This document shows positions 42,201 through 53,900 of a stretch of DNA of 64,000 nt, one piece after another. Each line of letters opens with the position of its first letter. Positions within the stretch are counted from its first letter, which is position 1. Under the pieces are notes generated by a model that worked only from the letters and a program-made list of their open reading frames with translations, made no database searches and was not told the origin of the DNA. Origin of the DNA: Pyropia yezoensis. Taxonomy: Eukaryota > Rhodophyta > Bangiophyceae > Bangiales > Bangiaceae. The DNA is taken from the NCBI GenBank assembly GCA_009829735.1, contig CM020618.1, forward strand, positions 34,820,894 through 34,884,893, written 5' to 3'. A program made the translations under genes and the position numbers.

Positions 42201-45200
42201 GCGCCCCCGGGAGGATTATTGCTTGTTGCGTGGAGGACGCAGGCGCTCGTGTGAGCCTCGTGAAACGCGCTCTTGCGCGCGACGCAGGCATCGCCGCAGC
42301 GCTTGCGGCATTGGCTGTGGACATACACCGGGGTGGGACGGCTGACGCTGCTGCTGCTGCTGCAACACACGCCGCTTTCCGTGTCTGTGACGACGAAGAC
42401 GACGGCGGCAGCGTGGGTGGTGGGCGTGCCACGCCCGTCTATGCCGCTGGGGGGCAAGCCCATCCAGGACCGCGAGCAGCACAAGCAGCACGAAAAACAC
42501 CGGCAGCAGCTTTGGGGGCGCAGCCGGGAGCACCATCGCCTGTACCATCAGCATTACCTAGAGCGCCGGCCAGACGAGCGGCATCCGTAGCCGGGGGGTA
42601 ACCAGTGCTCCCACCGCCAGTGCCCGGCACCGACGGCGGCTCTGCGGCTGCGTTGGGGAGTTGCAAGCTTGTCACCGACGACGACCTTTTGGCTCGTCAC
42701 ATCCGCACTGTGCAGACGGCCATGCGTGCCACTGTGCAAACGCATGTGTGCGACGTGAGAGACCTCGACAACACCCACAGCGCCACCAACCTGGGTGCCC
42801 GCAGCAGCAGCAGCAGCAGCAGCCGCATCGGAGGATGTGATGGTTGCCGCATTGGCCCCGACCTGCGTGGCGCTGTTCAGCTCGTGCCGTCCGACCCCCC
42901 TTACAACACCCGCCGTCTAAGCGCAATGCCCAACTCTCGTTAAGACAACCTATCGGAGGACGTGCTGAAGGAGACCGTGTCGCGGATACACGACTGGGTT
43001 CGTCCTGGTGGGCACGTGCTACTATTTTGCAGCCCGATGCAGTTCCCGCTGTGGGAGACGCATCTGAGCGAGTTGAAGGACCCACTCCCGCCGACGGATG
43101 GTGACAAGGCAGCAGCCGTAGCTGCAGCTCCCGGCAGTGTGGAGGAACCAGTCTCGGAGGGTCAACGTGCTGCTGCTGCTTAGGAAGGGGCTGCAACGGG
43201 TGCTGCCGCTGATGCGCCCGACGGTGCGGTCGCCGCTACGACCACAGGTCCGCCAAGGACGACTGACCGCTCAGCTGCCGGTAGCGGCGGGGGTCGTGAC
43301 CCCAACCGTGGCAATGCCGGTGGCGGGCGGGGCGGCTGGGAACCTTCTGTTGGAGAACAACGGCGGCGACAACGACAACGGCGAGCTACACCCGCTTTTC
43401 AGGTGGAATCCTGCCCCCTGTTGGCCGATCTGGCGCCCAACGCGTGGGCACGGACAAAAAAGTCGTCGACGATGATGACCAACCGGTCCGAGTACGTGCT
43501 CCACGCGATCAGGAACGGAGCGACCGCCGCGGCTGCCTACCGGACTGTTAATTACCGCACGTTCAACGCCGTCCCATCGCGTTCTCTCCGCGCACCACAA
43601 CGTCATTGACAACGTGGTTCCCCTGCGGGATGTCGAGGTCCTTCGCTGGACGCCGGGGCTGAGAGAATTGGTTGGTAAGCTGGAGCTGCAGGAGCAGCGG
43701 CAGAGCACTGGGCGGCGAAGCACCGACCGCGAGAGCGGCGGCGGCGGCGAGAGCGGCAATCAGAATGCGGACAGAGAAGGGGACAATGCGCCATGCGGCT
43801 CCGACGACGGGGCCGACGACGACGGAGAAGTGCCTGACCCCAACGATGATGTCGGCGACGACGACGATATGGATAGCGACGTTGCCGACGGCTCCGACAC
43901 GGAGGGCTGCGAACAGGACGCCACGGACCATGACGGGGACGACGACGGTGACGGAAGCGACGTGAACTGAAGCCTGGGCCCTCAAAGACGCACGAAGCGC
44001 GGGGCACGCCCCCCGGAACGGGGAGGCGGTGCCGGTCGAGGCAGCGCGCGTGCACGTGCACGTGCGGGTGGTGGTGGTGCTGCCCCCACCGCGTCGGCGG
44101 GGGCGTCGGGGGGTGCTCCCGACGACGTCCCGCCTCGCGCTGGCCGACGCTTGGGTACTCGGCGTGCGTTGGACGCGGGTGCTCCGTCCAAGCTGGCCAA
44201 GCCGCGCTGCCCGCCGCATCCTACCTCCTCTTTGCAGCAGCATCTGGAGAAGCTGCAGCCGCAGCAGCAGCAGACGTCATCATTGTGTCCTCATTCTCGC
44301 CCTTCTCACCGCAAAACACGCCCGCGCGCTCTTGCGCCACGCGTCCGAAGCGAGCAGAAGTCTGTCCTCTTCCTGTCAGAGTTGATCATGCGAATGCCCA
44401 ATGCGGACGACCTCGTCCTCGACATGTTTGCGGGCACGTGCTCCACCGCAATGGCCGCGATCAGGATGCCCGGCGGCCAGCATCGAAGCGTTGTTTGCGC
44501 CGACAGCGACCCGGCCGCCATTGCAGCGTCGCAGTCACGCCTGTTCCGAGAGTTTGTCGACCAGGTTGTTAGTGGCGGCTTCCGGTCGTGCCCCGACGTC
44601 ACTGCAGAGGTGGTGCACGCTGCGCGAGAGGTGCTGTCAGCCAATGAGGCCGCCGCCGTCGCTGCGACAGGTGCTGCTGAAGGTGCTGGTGACCTGGTCG
44701 TGGCCAAGACCGCCCCGCTGCTGCTGGCGCCATTCTGTCAAACGACAGCCGCTGCCTGGTCACGCGTGCCCTTCCAGCCGTGCTTCACGGCCCTGTCAGC
44801 ACACATGCTCCTCCTGCTTGCCAACCGGTGGGCCGCGCAAAATGATCACGAGCGATGGGCGGGGTACCAAACGCACCCCCGCGCGCCTGTGCGCGGAGCT
44901 GAGGTCGGCGGAGTGGTCATTGGATCCGGCGGGTGTAGCGTGGGAGACCGGCCTGCTGACCTCGTTGCCCGCCTGGCAGTGGAGGACCACGAGGTGATGC
45001 TGGCTGTGGAGGCCGCTCACTCCGGCGTCGTCGTCGCACATTCCCGCGTTGCGGGAGGCACCGACGGGAGCGGCTTGTTTGCTGGACGCTGGTTCCGGAA
45101 GGGCGATACGATTTCCCCGTTCTACGGCGCGCTGACCACATGTAACCTGGCCAATCGTGGTATGACAAGGACCGACCGGTACGCGTCGCCGACACTGGGG

Positions 45201-46175
45201 GCCTTGGGACCTACGTTCAAGGCGTTTTCCGAGAACGCCGTGAAGGTCCATATTCGACCTGAAGGAAGCATGAAAGGAGACGAAGGGCAGCGGGGGACAA
45301 CGGGGCGACTCCGACTGGGACAACAGCGACAGCAGCAGAAGCACCCGGGCGGCCCGCAGCAGCAACAGAAGCAACACGAGCGTGACGGCGCGGAGGCGCG
45401 AGAGGAGCAGGGCCAAGCTCGGAAGGAGCTGGGCGAAGAAGTCGTCGAGGAGGACCGGCTGCTCCGTGCGCGCAAGAGCCGAGTACACTATGGCTCCGCT
45501 GTCGCCGCCTCGGCGACTTTCGCGTACATGATTCCCGCTGCCTGGTTTGTGGCGGGCCTGGTCAATGACGGGCGCCGCAAGACACGGCTGGAGCACCAAG
45601 TTGGGGCAGCCACGGCCAAGAGCTTCTTGGCCGTGCAGCAGGCTGCTGAGGCCTCGGGGTTTTTGCCTCCTGCCGGGCGACCACCGGGCGGTGTTACACG
45701 CAAGGGTGCTGCGAGTGTTGCTGTAGATTCCACTGCTGCTGCTGCTTTTGGTGCTGCCAGCGCCCCCTCTGCAGTTGTAGCAGGTGCTGGTTTGGGCGGC
45801 CAGGATGTCAATGTCGAATTGAGTGTCAGGTGTCCCGGCGCTCACGGCCAGGACCCGACTCTGTCGGAGCTTGTGGAGCCGGGGGTCGTCGCACTTGTCG
45901 CCACGCGGGGCATAGGCCAGGGGGAGGAACTGCGTACTGATTACGGCACGTCCTACCGGTGGTTGAACACGGACATCAGACAAGCCATGTACGACGGCGA
46001 CCGCGCGGGCGCATCGGTCGGCGACGGCGGCAGCGGAAGCAGCACGAGCCGCCGGCGGGGCCGTGCAACAAGGCAGACCACTGCTCGCCACACAAACGCG
46101 GTCAGAAACCGGGAGCGGACCGAAGCCGACAACTGTCGCAGCACGCCCAACACGTTTGCGCCCATTCACGAGTGA
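39242..46175 (+). pseudogene. DNA methyltransferase (DPPY type) fused to a SET domain; many in-frame stops
   Basis: One gene of about 2300 codons from ATG 39242 (MADLLPPSWLV). The frame holds to about 43575, shifts once near 43575-43606, and runs to TGA 46175. Stops in the frame: 39920, 40982, 41384, 41453, 42599, 42941, 43181 and 43968. Methyltransferase motif IV is DPPYNTR (42893), followed by VRPGGHVLLFCSP. Motif I comes later as LDMFAGTCS (44418) with CADSDPAAI. The IV-before-I order is that of beta-class N6-adenine/N4-cytosine enzymes, which methylate DNA using S-adenosylmethionine. Downstream are SET-like motifs: GSGLFAGRWFRKGD (45066) and GEELRTDYG (45921), the latter typical of protein-lysine methyltransferases. 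I see no NHSC motif between them. Regions before 42600 are unrecognised but contain ordered segments. Confidence 0.6.
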
Positions 46176-46744
46176 GGCCGCGGCCCGACTACGGGTGCAG
46201 CCCCGCCGGCTCACCGACCGAGCGTCGGGGGCCTTTATTCCCGGCCACCACAACAATTGGCCGCGCAAGCTCACCCGTACTGTCACTGCTTTCCAGTGGC
46301 TTGAGCATTGAGGGCACCAAGTGGCGCTGAATGGTAGTACCGGCGGCGCGCGGTGTGGCCTATGAGGGGTTGTGGGACGGACCCGCGGAGAGGGGGGTTA
46401 GGGTTGAGTGTGGAGTTGGGGGGAGGGCAGGGGAAGCGTCGCGTCGCGTACGTGGGGCAGCTCCCTTCAGTGCCACACGACCTCATTCTCAACGGGAGCA
46501 CGCTTTGAGCCGCAATGACAAAAGCGATGGGAGCGGGGCTTGACACGGGGAGCGGGGCTGGGCAGGGTGGGGGGGGAGGGGCGGGGGAGGGGTGAGCGAA
46601 GGGGTGGGGGAGGGGGGGTGAGGGGGAAGGAGGGGACAGGGGGGGCCCGTCTGCAAGCCGAAAGGTCTGCCGACACTACTTCGTGGACGGTGGGGGGGGG
46701 GGGGGGGGGGGGGGGGCGGGACCCGACCTTGTCCACGTCCGCAG
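46176..46744. other. Region downstream of the methyltransferase-SET gene
   Basis: Another plus frame ends HNNWPRKLTRTVTAFQWLEH at about 46311 and could be a displaced C-terminus. The rest is G-rich sequence with a G run at about 46690-46716. No separate gene is supported. Confidence 0.35.
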
Positions 46745-46882
46745 GCAACCGCAGGCGGGAAGCCGCCCACGGCAAAGTCTTTCGCGAACGCAGCTGGCCG
46801 GATCCCCACCCGGCCGGGTCGCCGTTATGCATTATGCGTGCACCGGCCACTCGGGACGTGGCAGTCGGTGGTGGCCACGGTA
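46745..46882 (-). repeat. Dispersed repeat R, copy 3 (inverted)
   Basis: The minus strand matches the central part of copies 1 and 2: CCACCGACTGCCACGTCC, GGCCGGTGCACGCATAATGCAT, GGGTGGGGATCCGGCCAG and GACTTTGCCGTGG. It is shorter and more diverged. With copies 1 and 2 on the plus strand it brackets 17-47 kb in inverted orientation. Confidence 0.75.
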
Positions 46883-47488
46883 ATTACAAAAGAAAAGCAC
46901 ATTAAATACAACAACCGATAACAAAGCACGTTAAAATACAACAATCGATGCTGACCATTACGCACCCGCACGCCCAGACTGCCCCCCCCCCCCGCTCTAT
47001 CGCTAGGCCCGCCCTTCAGCCGCACCACTCACGTTGATTGTCCTGGCGGACCCAGGCCGCGGTGCAACGCACCTGCAGCCGCGCCACAGCCGTGCACGTG
47101 CGGTGTGTGGGCCTGCATGGGGCGCGCACGCCGTGTGCTGGGGGGACGTCAGAGGAGAGGACGGGGGGGGGGGGGGGGGGGGAGGGGAGCTTGGAAGGAT
47201 GCGCTGCTTGACGGTTTGGAAGCACACTGCCAAGACGGCCGACGGCTGAGCAGAGCGCTATGTGGTACGACAGTGCTCCGGAAAGGAAACCAACTACCAC
47301 ACTGGCTATGTGGAACGACTGTGCTCCTGGAAGAGAACCCAGTACCAGACTGGGTGCGTGCGTCGCGGCGAGGGCGGCAAATGGACTTCGGCTCTCAACA
47401 CACAGTGAGCAGGTGTCTTTGGAGATGAAGAAAATCATGCATACCTCCTACTGGTCTGGGTATGGGTGCCGCCAACCCCACACGCCTG
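46883..47488. other. Intergenic region, no gene recognised
   Basis: An imperfect tandem duplication of about 28 bp (AAAGCAC.TTAAA.TACAACAA..GAT) lies at about 46894-46950, and a G run at about 47164-47182. No recognisable coding or RNA gene. Confidence 0.4.
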
Positions 47489-47845
47489 CTAGGGCTGGTC
47501 GCGCCGTGAACAGTAGAGCTTTCCAATGAGCAGATCAAGGCCCATCCGCTGCCGGAGTTTGGCGAGTGCGTCTGCGCCAACGACGGGTGGGATGCGGACT
47601 CCCAGGCTCAAGCAGTCCGCAAAGAGGAGCATGAAATCGCCACAGCTGCTGCCATCGGTCTGGTGGGGTAGGCCCCGACGGACGACGATGCCGTCCCAGC
47701 AGGTTTCGTCTGCGACGAGTGCCGCCTCTCCTGCCGCGCGTGTCGCGGCAGCCGCAGCGCCAGCGCGCGCGTCCGCACCGTCGCAGCCGTCGTCGCAGCC
47801 GTCGAGCCGCGCGTCCGCCACATTCGATTTCGCCACGGCCGTCGC

Positions 47846-47884
<39 letters not shown>

Positions 47885-50060
47885 AGCGACATCGTCCCTG
47901 TACCACTGGTACAAAAGAGAGAGCACTCCGGGTCGTACGTTCCGTGACCGGAAACTGTTGAAAAACCGTACGCACCTGCGCATAGGGTCGATTTGTGCGA
48001 GGCACTAGTGGTCGCCGCCCTCGTGGATGGGCACCAGTATGGAGTGTAGTGCACAGACGTCCACCCCTGCCCCGCGTGTCCACCTCGATACACGCGCGTG
48101 GTCACCTCAGACGACCAACTGCTGGTGGTCCGTCGCTGCCCCGTGGGGGTGGGTCCCCGCCGGTCAGCGTCGTGAAAAAGAAGGTGTCCCAACAGTGAGA
48201 CTGTGCTGGGTCCAGTCGCCGCTTGTGGATGCGCTCCTCGACCGCCGCGGCGTCGCCCGCAGCAGCGACACTCGGGCCTGCAGCATGCGGTTCCTTGTTC
48301 ATCTTGCCGTCGCCGTATGCAGGATGTGTGGCCACCTCAGTCCCGTCCGACATCTAAAAGGCCACTCGGTCTTCGCATGCCTCCGGCCCCGTCGTAGGTG
48401 TCGCTTCCCCGATCTCTTGCGGCGAGTGACTTCCCTCCTGTGCCACAGGAGGAGCGTAGACAGGCTTGACTTGCCTCGCTGCGTCACCGACGCCGCCGCG
48501 AGCTTCTTGTCCAGCGTGCTTAGATGCGCCCCCAGGCGACCCGAGTCGCCCGCCCCGGCGACCCGTGTCGGGACCCTTCACGGTCGTGGACTTGTCCTTT
48601 GTCGACGATGACGACGCGTCGCCCCGTCTAACGCGAGTATTCATCAACCCAACGTACGCGTGGATGACATTGTCGTTGAGCCACATGGCGGTATCGGAGA
48701 GCCGTCGCAAATCGCCCGCCGTGATGTCGGTCATCGAGACGTGCACGCCAGGCGCTTGAAAAATCACCATGTCACTTCGCCGACCGGTCGCCAGCCCGTT
48801 GATGAACGCCACACAGTCCGGTGGCAGGGGCTCCAAAGACAGGGCGCCAACGCGAGCAGTCGCATCTACAGGAAGCTTTGGTGGTCGACGAGGCGCTCTC
48901 TTCTTTCGCTGCACTGGCTTGTTGAGTTTCTCAGCGGCCTTCGTATCGGCGGCAGTGTCCGCTGCGGTGGTGGGGGTGGCGGCGGCCGCAGTCGTTCCCG
49001 CATCGTCCACATGTGCGGACCCAGAACCGCTTGTTTCGTCGCCCACTAGCGGAAACCGCACCGCGCGTTGCAGTGCGTCCCGGCCCCACCTCCACACGCG
49101 CTGCCGCGGAAGAAGCCGCGCGCCCACCTCCAATGTACCGCCGCCTGGGACAGCACGCTGGCTCATGACAAACGGTGCCACCTCGTACGCGATGGCCGGC
49201 TCCAAGTGGACCTTGTCCTGCTGCCCCTGCTGTTCTTGGCGCTGCTGCTGCTGCTGAGGCTGGCTCTGGTCCTCTTTCGCACCAAAATCTGCGGGATCTG
49301 CCCGACCTGGGGCCCCCGCCGGTACCAGCGATGGCGTGAAGTCGTCTATAGCCGCACCTTGCACGACGCCCAACAAGAAGCGCTCTTCCACTGAGCGCTT
49401 GGACGGCGCTTACGCCAACACCTTTGCCACTCGGCGTGCCACTACCACGGCCCGCGCTGCGCGCTTTGACGCCTCACTCCCTGCTTGGCCTGCCACGCGC
49501 TCCTCGACATGCAGCCCTTCCGCCGGGCCTCCACCCCCCATGTGGCGTCGACCGCGAGCGGCGCTGGCGACGACGCCGGCGCCGGTGGCGGTGGCTGCTG
49601 CGTCCGCAGCACGAACCGAACAGCCAACAGCGGCAGAATGGGCCACAGCGATCGCCGCGCCAGCGCTTGGGTGCAAGACTTCTAAAAAGGGAAGTGGCGC
49701 ACGTCCCTTGTCCGTTTGATCGCACGCACGCCTACCCCCCGCCTGGCGCCCACACAGCTGGGTTTGCCGGCGTTGACGCGGCGGCTGTTTGAAATGGGAG
49801 CTGGCGGACCGCCCACTGGACCGCCCACTGTCCGCGCTATCGCCGCGGGCATCACCTTCGCCGTCGCCGTCGCCGTCGCCCCCGACGCTGTCTACATTAT
49901 CCGTCGCCGTCGCCTGTGCACGAGAGCGCATTCTACCCAGCACCGCGCTGTCGGTTGCACAGGGAGCGCCCTCTGCGGCAGGGTCCTTCGGTGGCCCGGC
50001 CGCCGTTTGGGCGGCTGACGTTTGCGCCGCAGGTGCAGCTGTCGTGGGTGACCCCGTCAT
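47489..50060 (-). pseudogene. ULP1/SENP-like (C48) cysteine protease, decayed
   Basis: The minus-strand frame opens at ATG 50060 (MTGSPTTAA) with Ala-rich and low-complexity sequence. It crosses TAA at 49410 and TAG at 48354. C48 features appear in order: DLRRLSDTAMWLNDNVIHAYV (about 48640-48720), CWDTFFFTTLTGG (about 48170-48210), one frameshift near 48100, then ILVPIHEGGDH with TAG at 48005-48007 exactly where the conserved Trp of the HW pair should be. After that come CLAQID, FFNSF and LPHQTDGSSCGDFML (about 47630-47670) with the oxyanion Gln and catalytic Cys. The catalytic Asp position (DSL in the family) is Asn here. Such enzymes remove SUMO from proteins, and ULP1 domains are often carried by transposons. 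This copy is dead. Confidence 0.65.
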
Positions 50061-50625
50061 CTTTGACGCCACTCCTGCCGCCGCCGCGGACGGCCGTTGT
50101 GGCGCCGGTACAAGGGACCGGACAGTAGTTGCGGTGGATCAATGTGGGGGGGGGGGGTGGTGGGGCGCACGGCGGCCGCCACTGCCTCAGCCGGCGCCAC
50201 AACAGCAGCCGGCCACCGCCGCCCCCACCGCCGCCGCCGCCGCCGTGGGCGGCGCACGTGCAAGCAGAGAACGGTGGGGACCCTCTCGGGAGAGGATGGG
50301 GGGGGGGTGCATGGGAAGCAGCCACGCACGGGAGCCAACGATGGCGACTGGAGCGACGGCACGGTGCGTGAAGTCGAGTGCACTGGGCGGCCGAATGGTA
50401 TGTGTGTTCTTCTGTACGCGGCCACGGCTGCGACGCCGGGCGTGGCAGGGTCTGTGGAAGTTTTTGTCCGCCTGGGCTCCCGCACGATGCGCCACGTATC
50501 TGAGTGCTCCTTGCAACGCTCCGTGTTTGTCGTCGCTCACATTTCGCAGCAGTTGAAACTTTAAAAAAAAATGAATTGCAAGCTTTGTAATGCATGGCTG
50601 TCTGGCGTAGATTTAGATGGTAACC
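50061..50625. other. Region between two divergent genes
   Basis: Bidirectional promoter candidate between the ULP1-like gene (minus) and the gene after 50626 (plus). It has G runs near 50146-50158 and an AT-rich stretch with a run of nine A at 50564-50572. No gene recognised. Confidence 0.35.
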
Positions 50626-50633
50626 GTATATAT
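50626..50633 (+). promoter_or_regulatory. TATA box upstream of the Ala/Val/Pro-rich gene
   Basis: TATATATT in CCGTATATATTTTTGCG, an AT-rich island in GC-rich DNA. It lies about 370 bp before the best start codon (ACCATGGGG at 50999). Confidence 0.5.
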
Positions 50634-50998
50634 TTTTGCGAGTGACTCGTGCCCTGCCTTTGAAAGAGAATCGACGGCCAGGGCCCCCGCCTACCACCGC
50701 CAATAACCGCGACGCGCAAAATTTGGGCCGCACGCCATGGCGGCATACAGCGGGACGCCTGTGCCGCACGCTCCCCCGACCCTCCGACTCACAATCGCTG
50801 TCGGGCGGTCACGCACTGGGCGGCCAGGCACGCTTGCACGCTCGCCACTCTGCTTCTGTGTTGCCCGTGCTGCGTGGCATGGCCTTGCATGCCCCTAGCC
50901 TCAAGGCAAACCCTCGCGCTGCTCGACGGCGGAGCTGTCCCTCCCGCGCACGTCGCCCGCCCGCCGGCCTCTCCCGCACGCCGCCTGCCCTCCGGACC

Positions 50999-53900
50999 AT
51001 GGGGAAACCTAGCCGACCTCGTTTGGCACGTAAAGGGGGCGGCAGCAGCAGGAGCGGGGCGAGGAGCAGCCACATACGGGGCGCCGTGACCTCGGCGCCT
51101 GCCTCAACACCGGGGGCGATGGCCGCCCCGGCGGTGCCGTCCATGCCGTCGATGCCGGTGCCGGTGGTGCCGGCGGTGAGACACGTTGAGGCGCCGCCGG
51201 TACCGGTAGTGGCGGCGGTGCCGGTGGTGCCGCCAGCGGCGGCGGTGTGGCCGGTGCCGGGGGCGGCGGTGCCGGCGGTGGTGCCCGTGGTGGCGCCGGC
51301 GCCGGTGGCGGTGCCGGTGCTGCCGGTGGAGGCCTCGGCGGTGACGCCAGTGATGGCATCGCCGGGACCGGTGGTGGCCGCGGTGCCGGTGGTGCCGCCG
51401 GCGGCGGCGGCACCGCCGGTGCTGGTGGTGGCGATGCCGGCGGTGATGCCCGTGGTGGCCCCGGTGCCGGCGGCGGTGCCGGTGGTGCCGGTGGAGGCGC
51501 CGGCAGCGACGCTGCCGGCGGTGCCGGGGGTGGCGGTGGCGGCGGCGGTGGCGGCGGCGGGGGGCGCAGACGCACCGGCGCCCGGATGGGGCGTGGCAGA
51601 CGGCGCCGCTGCGGGCAGCGGCGCCACTCCCGCCGCTGGCGCGGGTGTGCTGCCGGTGCCGGTCGCGCCCTTTCCGCCGCTGAAGCCAACCGCCAATCGG
51701 CCAACGCGCACCCACAACGCGATTCAGTGCGACCTGCGATGGGTCATGCTGTCCATGGGGGGGGAGCCCCTGCCACCACCGGCGGAGAAGGCGACCCTGG
51801 GGGTGACTGGCCACGTGCTGAGCCAGACGGAGAGAAACAAGCGGCGCGTCCTACGTCCACGCGCGTGAATGGAGCGCAGCCTGCCGCTAGTGGCCGCCCG
51901 CCTGCAGCGCCTGTATGCCGCTCGAGACGGGCGCGCCTGGGCGGCGCACGCCTACCTGCAGGAAAACCAGCGGACGTTGGTGGCCACAGCGGTGCGGCTC
52001 GGCGTCCGACCGCTCCCGCCACCGCCGCCGCCAGACGCCCCGCCCTCTGGCGTCCCACGCGCAGCAGCGGCGCCGACGTCGGGTGACCTGGCGGCGGCGG
52101 CGGCCGCGGCATGAGCAGGGGCGGCGGCGGTCCCCGCGGCGGTGGCGGCGCCGTTGGCTGGCGGCACGACTCTCACAGCAGCGGAGCCGGCGGCAGGGGA
52201 AGAGGTAGCAGCGGCCGTCGCGGCAGGAGCAGCGGCAGCGGCGGTGTCGCGGCCACCGGCGCTCCTGGCTGTCCGCACGACTCTCGAAGCAGCGGAGCCG
52301 GCGGCGGGCGATCTGGTAGCGGCGGCGTCCACGGCTGGGGCAGCGGCGGCGGCGGCGGCGGCGGCGGTGCCGGCGGTTCCAGCGGCGGCGGCTGCGCCGT
52401 TGGCTGGCGGCACGACTTCCGCTGCGGCCGCTGCGGCCGGTGTACGCGCAAGCGAGGGGGCGGGGGGCCAGGCAGATGCCAGAACTGAGCACGCGTCGGA
52501 GGCCCCCGGGTGCAAGCGCCCCCGTGATCACACTGAGGCCGACGACGCCACGAGGGCTACAGTGGGACCGGCCGTGTTCGCCGCCGGGTTGCCGACGTCG
52601 CTGTCAGGTGTGCACGCTCCCAGGGCGGTAGTTCCGGACGCACCTGGGAGCTCCGAGGCGGGATCGGCAGAGGCGGCAGCGGCAGCCACGCACCGGTCGG
52701 CGGAGCGACCCAGCAAGCGCCGCCGCCGACGCGCGCTGACGCGGGCGTGCGCAGCTATGCGAATGACAGTACGACCGACAGCGCCCGCGGCTGGGCCGCC
52801 GGCGCCCGACGCGGGGTACACCCCGCCGATGGCAGTCGCGGATGCCCCCACGACGGGACAACCCGTTGCCGCAGTGCAAGGGAGGGTAGACCCAGGACCG
52901 GCTGTGTTAGCAGCAGCGCAATAGCCGGTGGTGCCTGTCGCGGCTGGAGACGCCGCTACAGCACCTCCGCGCGAGTCGGGCGCGGCGAGGACGTCGGCAA
53001 ACGCGACGGGCTTGGCGGGACCGCCCGATCAGGCGGCGCGTGTGGCGCCGGCCACCGACACGGCTGCTACGGCAGCAGTGGGACTGACTGCGCCGGCGGT
53101 GGGACCTTGAGAGCCAGCTACGGGCTTGGCGGTGTCTGTGGCAGACGTGCCTGCGGCGACGGTGCTTGATCCGGCGACGGCGGCGGCGGCCTCGGCCAAA
53201 GCCCCGGTGCCTCCGTCTGAGTCGGACGCGGCGGCGGTTGCAGCGGTGTCGCCCGACAAAGAGGCCGTGGCAAAAGGGGCCGACTCGGCATCAATATGGG
53301 CAACGGCAAACGTGGAGCTGGCGGCCGCCACATTACCTGATTCTGCCGCTGCTGAGCAGCCGGCCGCCGCACCACATACGGCGAGCCGTAGGCCGCAGGT
53401 CGCAGCACGCAACGTTTACGCGGCGGGAGTGGTCGCGGCCGTGGCCTCGGCCGCTGTGGGACACAACAGCTCGGCCGCGGCGACGGCGGCGCCCGCCACA
53501 GCACCCGTCGCCGCCGACACGAGCCGGGCGGGTTCGCCCACCTCGGTGGCGGCGGCAGCGGCGGGCGCTCTGGCCGCCACAAGCGGTCACGGGGCTTTCA
53601 CCGCCATGCGCGCATCGGGACACGCAGGTGCTGCGAGGGCGATGATGGGGGCGATGATGGGGGCGCCAGCGTCCGCCATTGCCACGGCGCAGGACTCTCT
53701 GCCGCCGTCTGCATCGACAGAGGCCGCAAGGTCGGAGGCCGTGCCGGCGGCCGTCACCACTGCCGCCGGCGGCACTGTTACGGCGAGAGCGACCGCCTCG
53801 GGCGAGGAAGGCATGACGGAGACCACTGTTGCCCGCACAATGGCCGTCGCGGGGCCGAGCACCTCAAGCGCGGCGGAGCCGGCTGCGGCGGCGGTGGCGG

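Noticed and set aside
22584..53110. Reassigned stop codons (TAA/TAG/TGA read as amino acids)
   Set aside because: All three stops occur inside host frames, yet the intact element B pol of more than 1300 codons has none, and its gag and pol end at ordinary stops. Point-mutation decay explains the data better.
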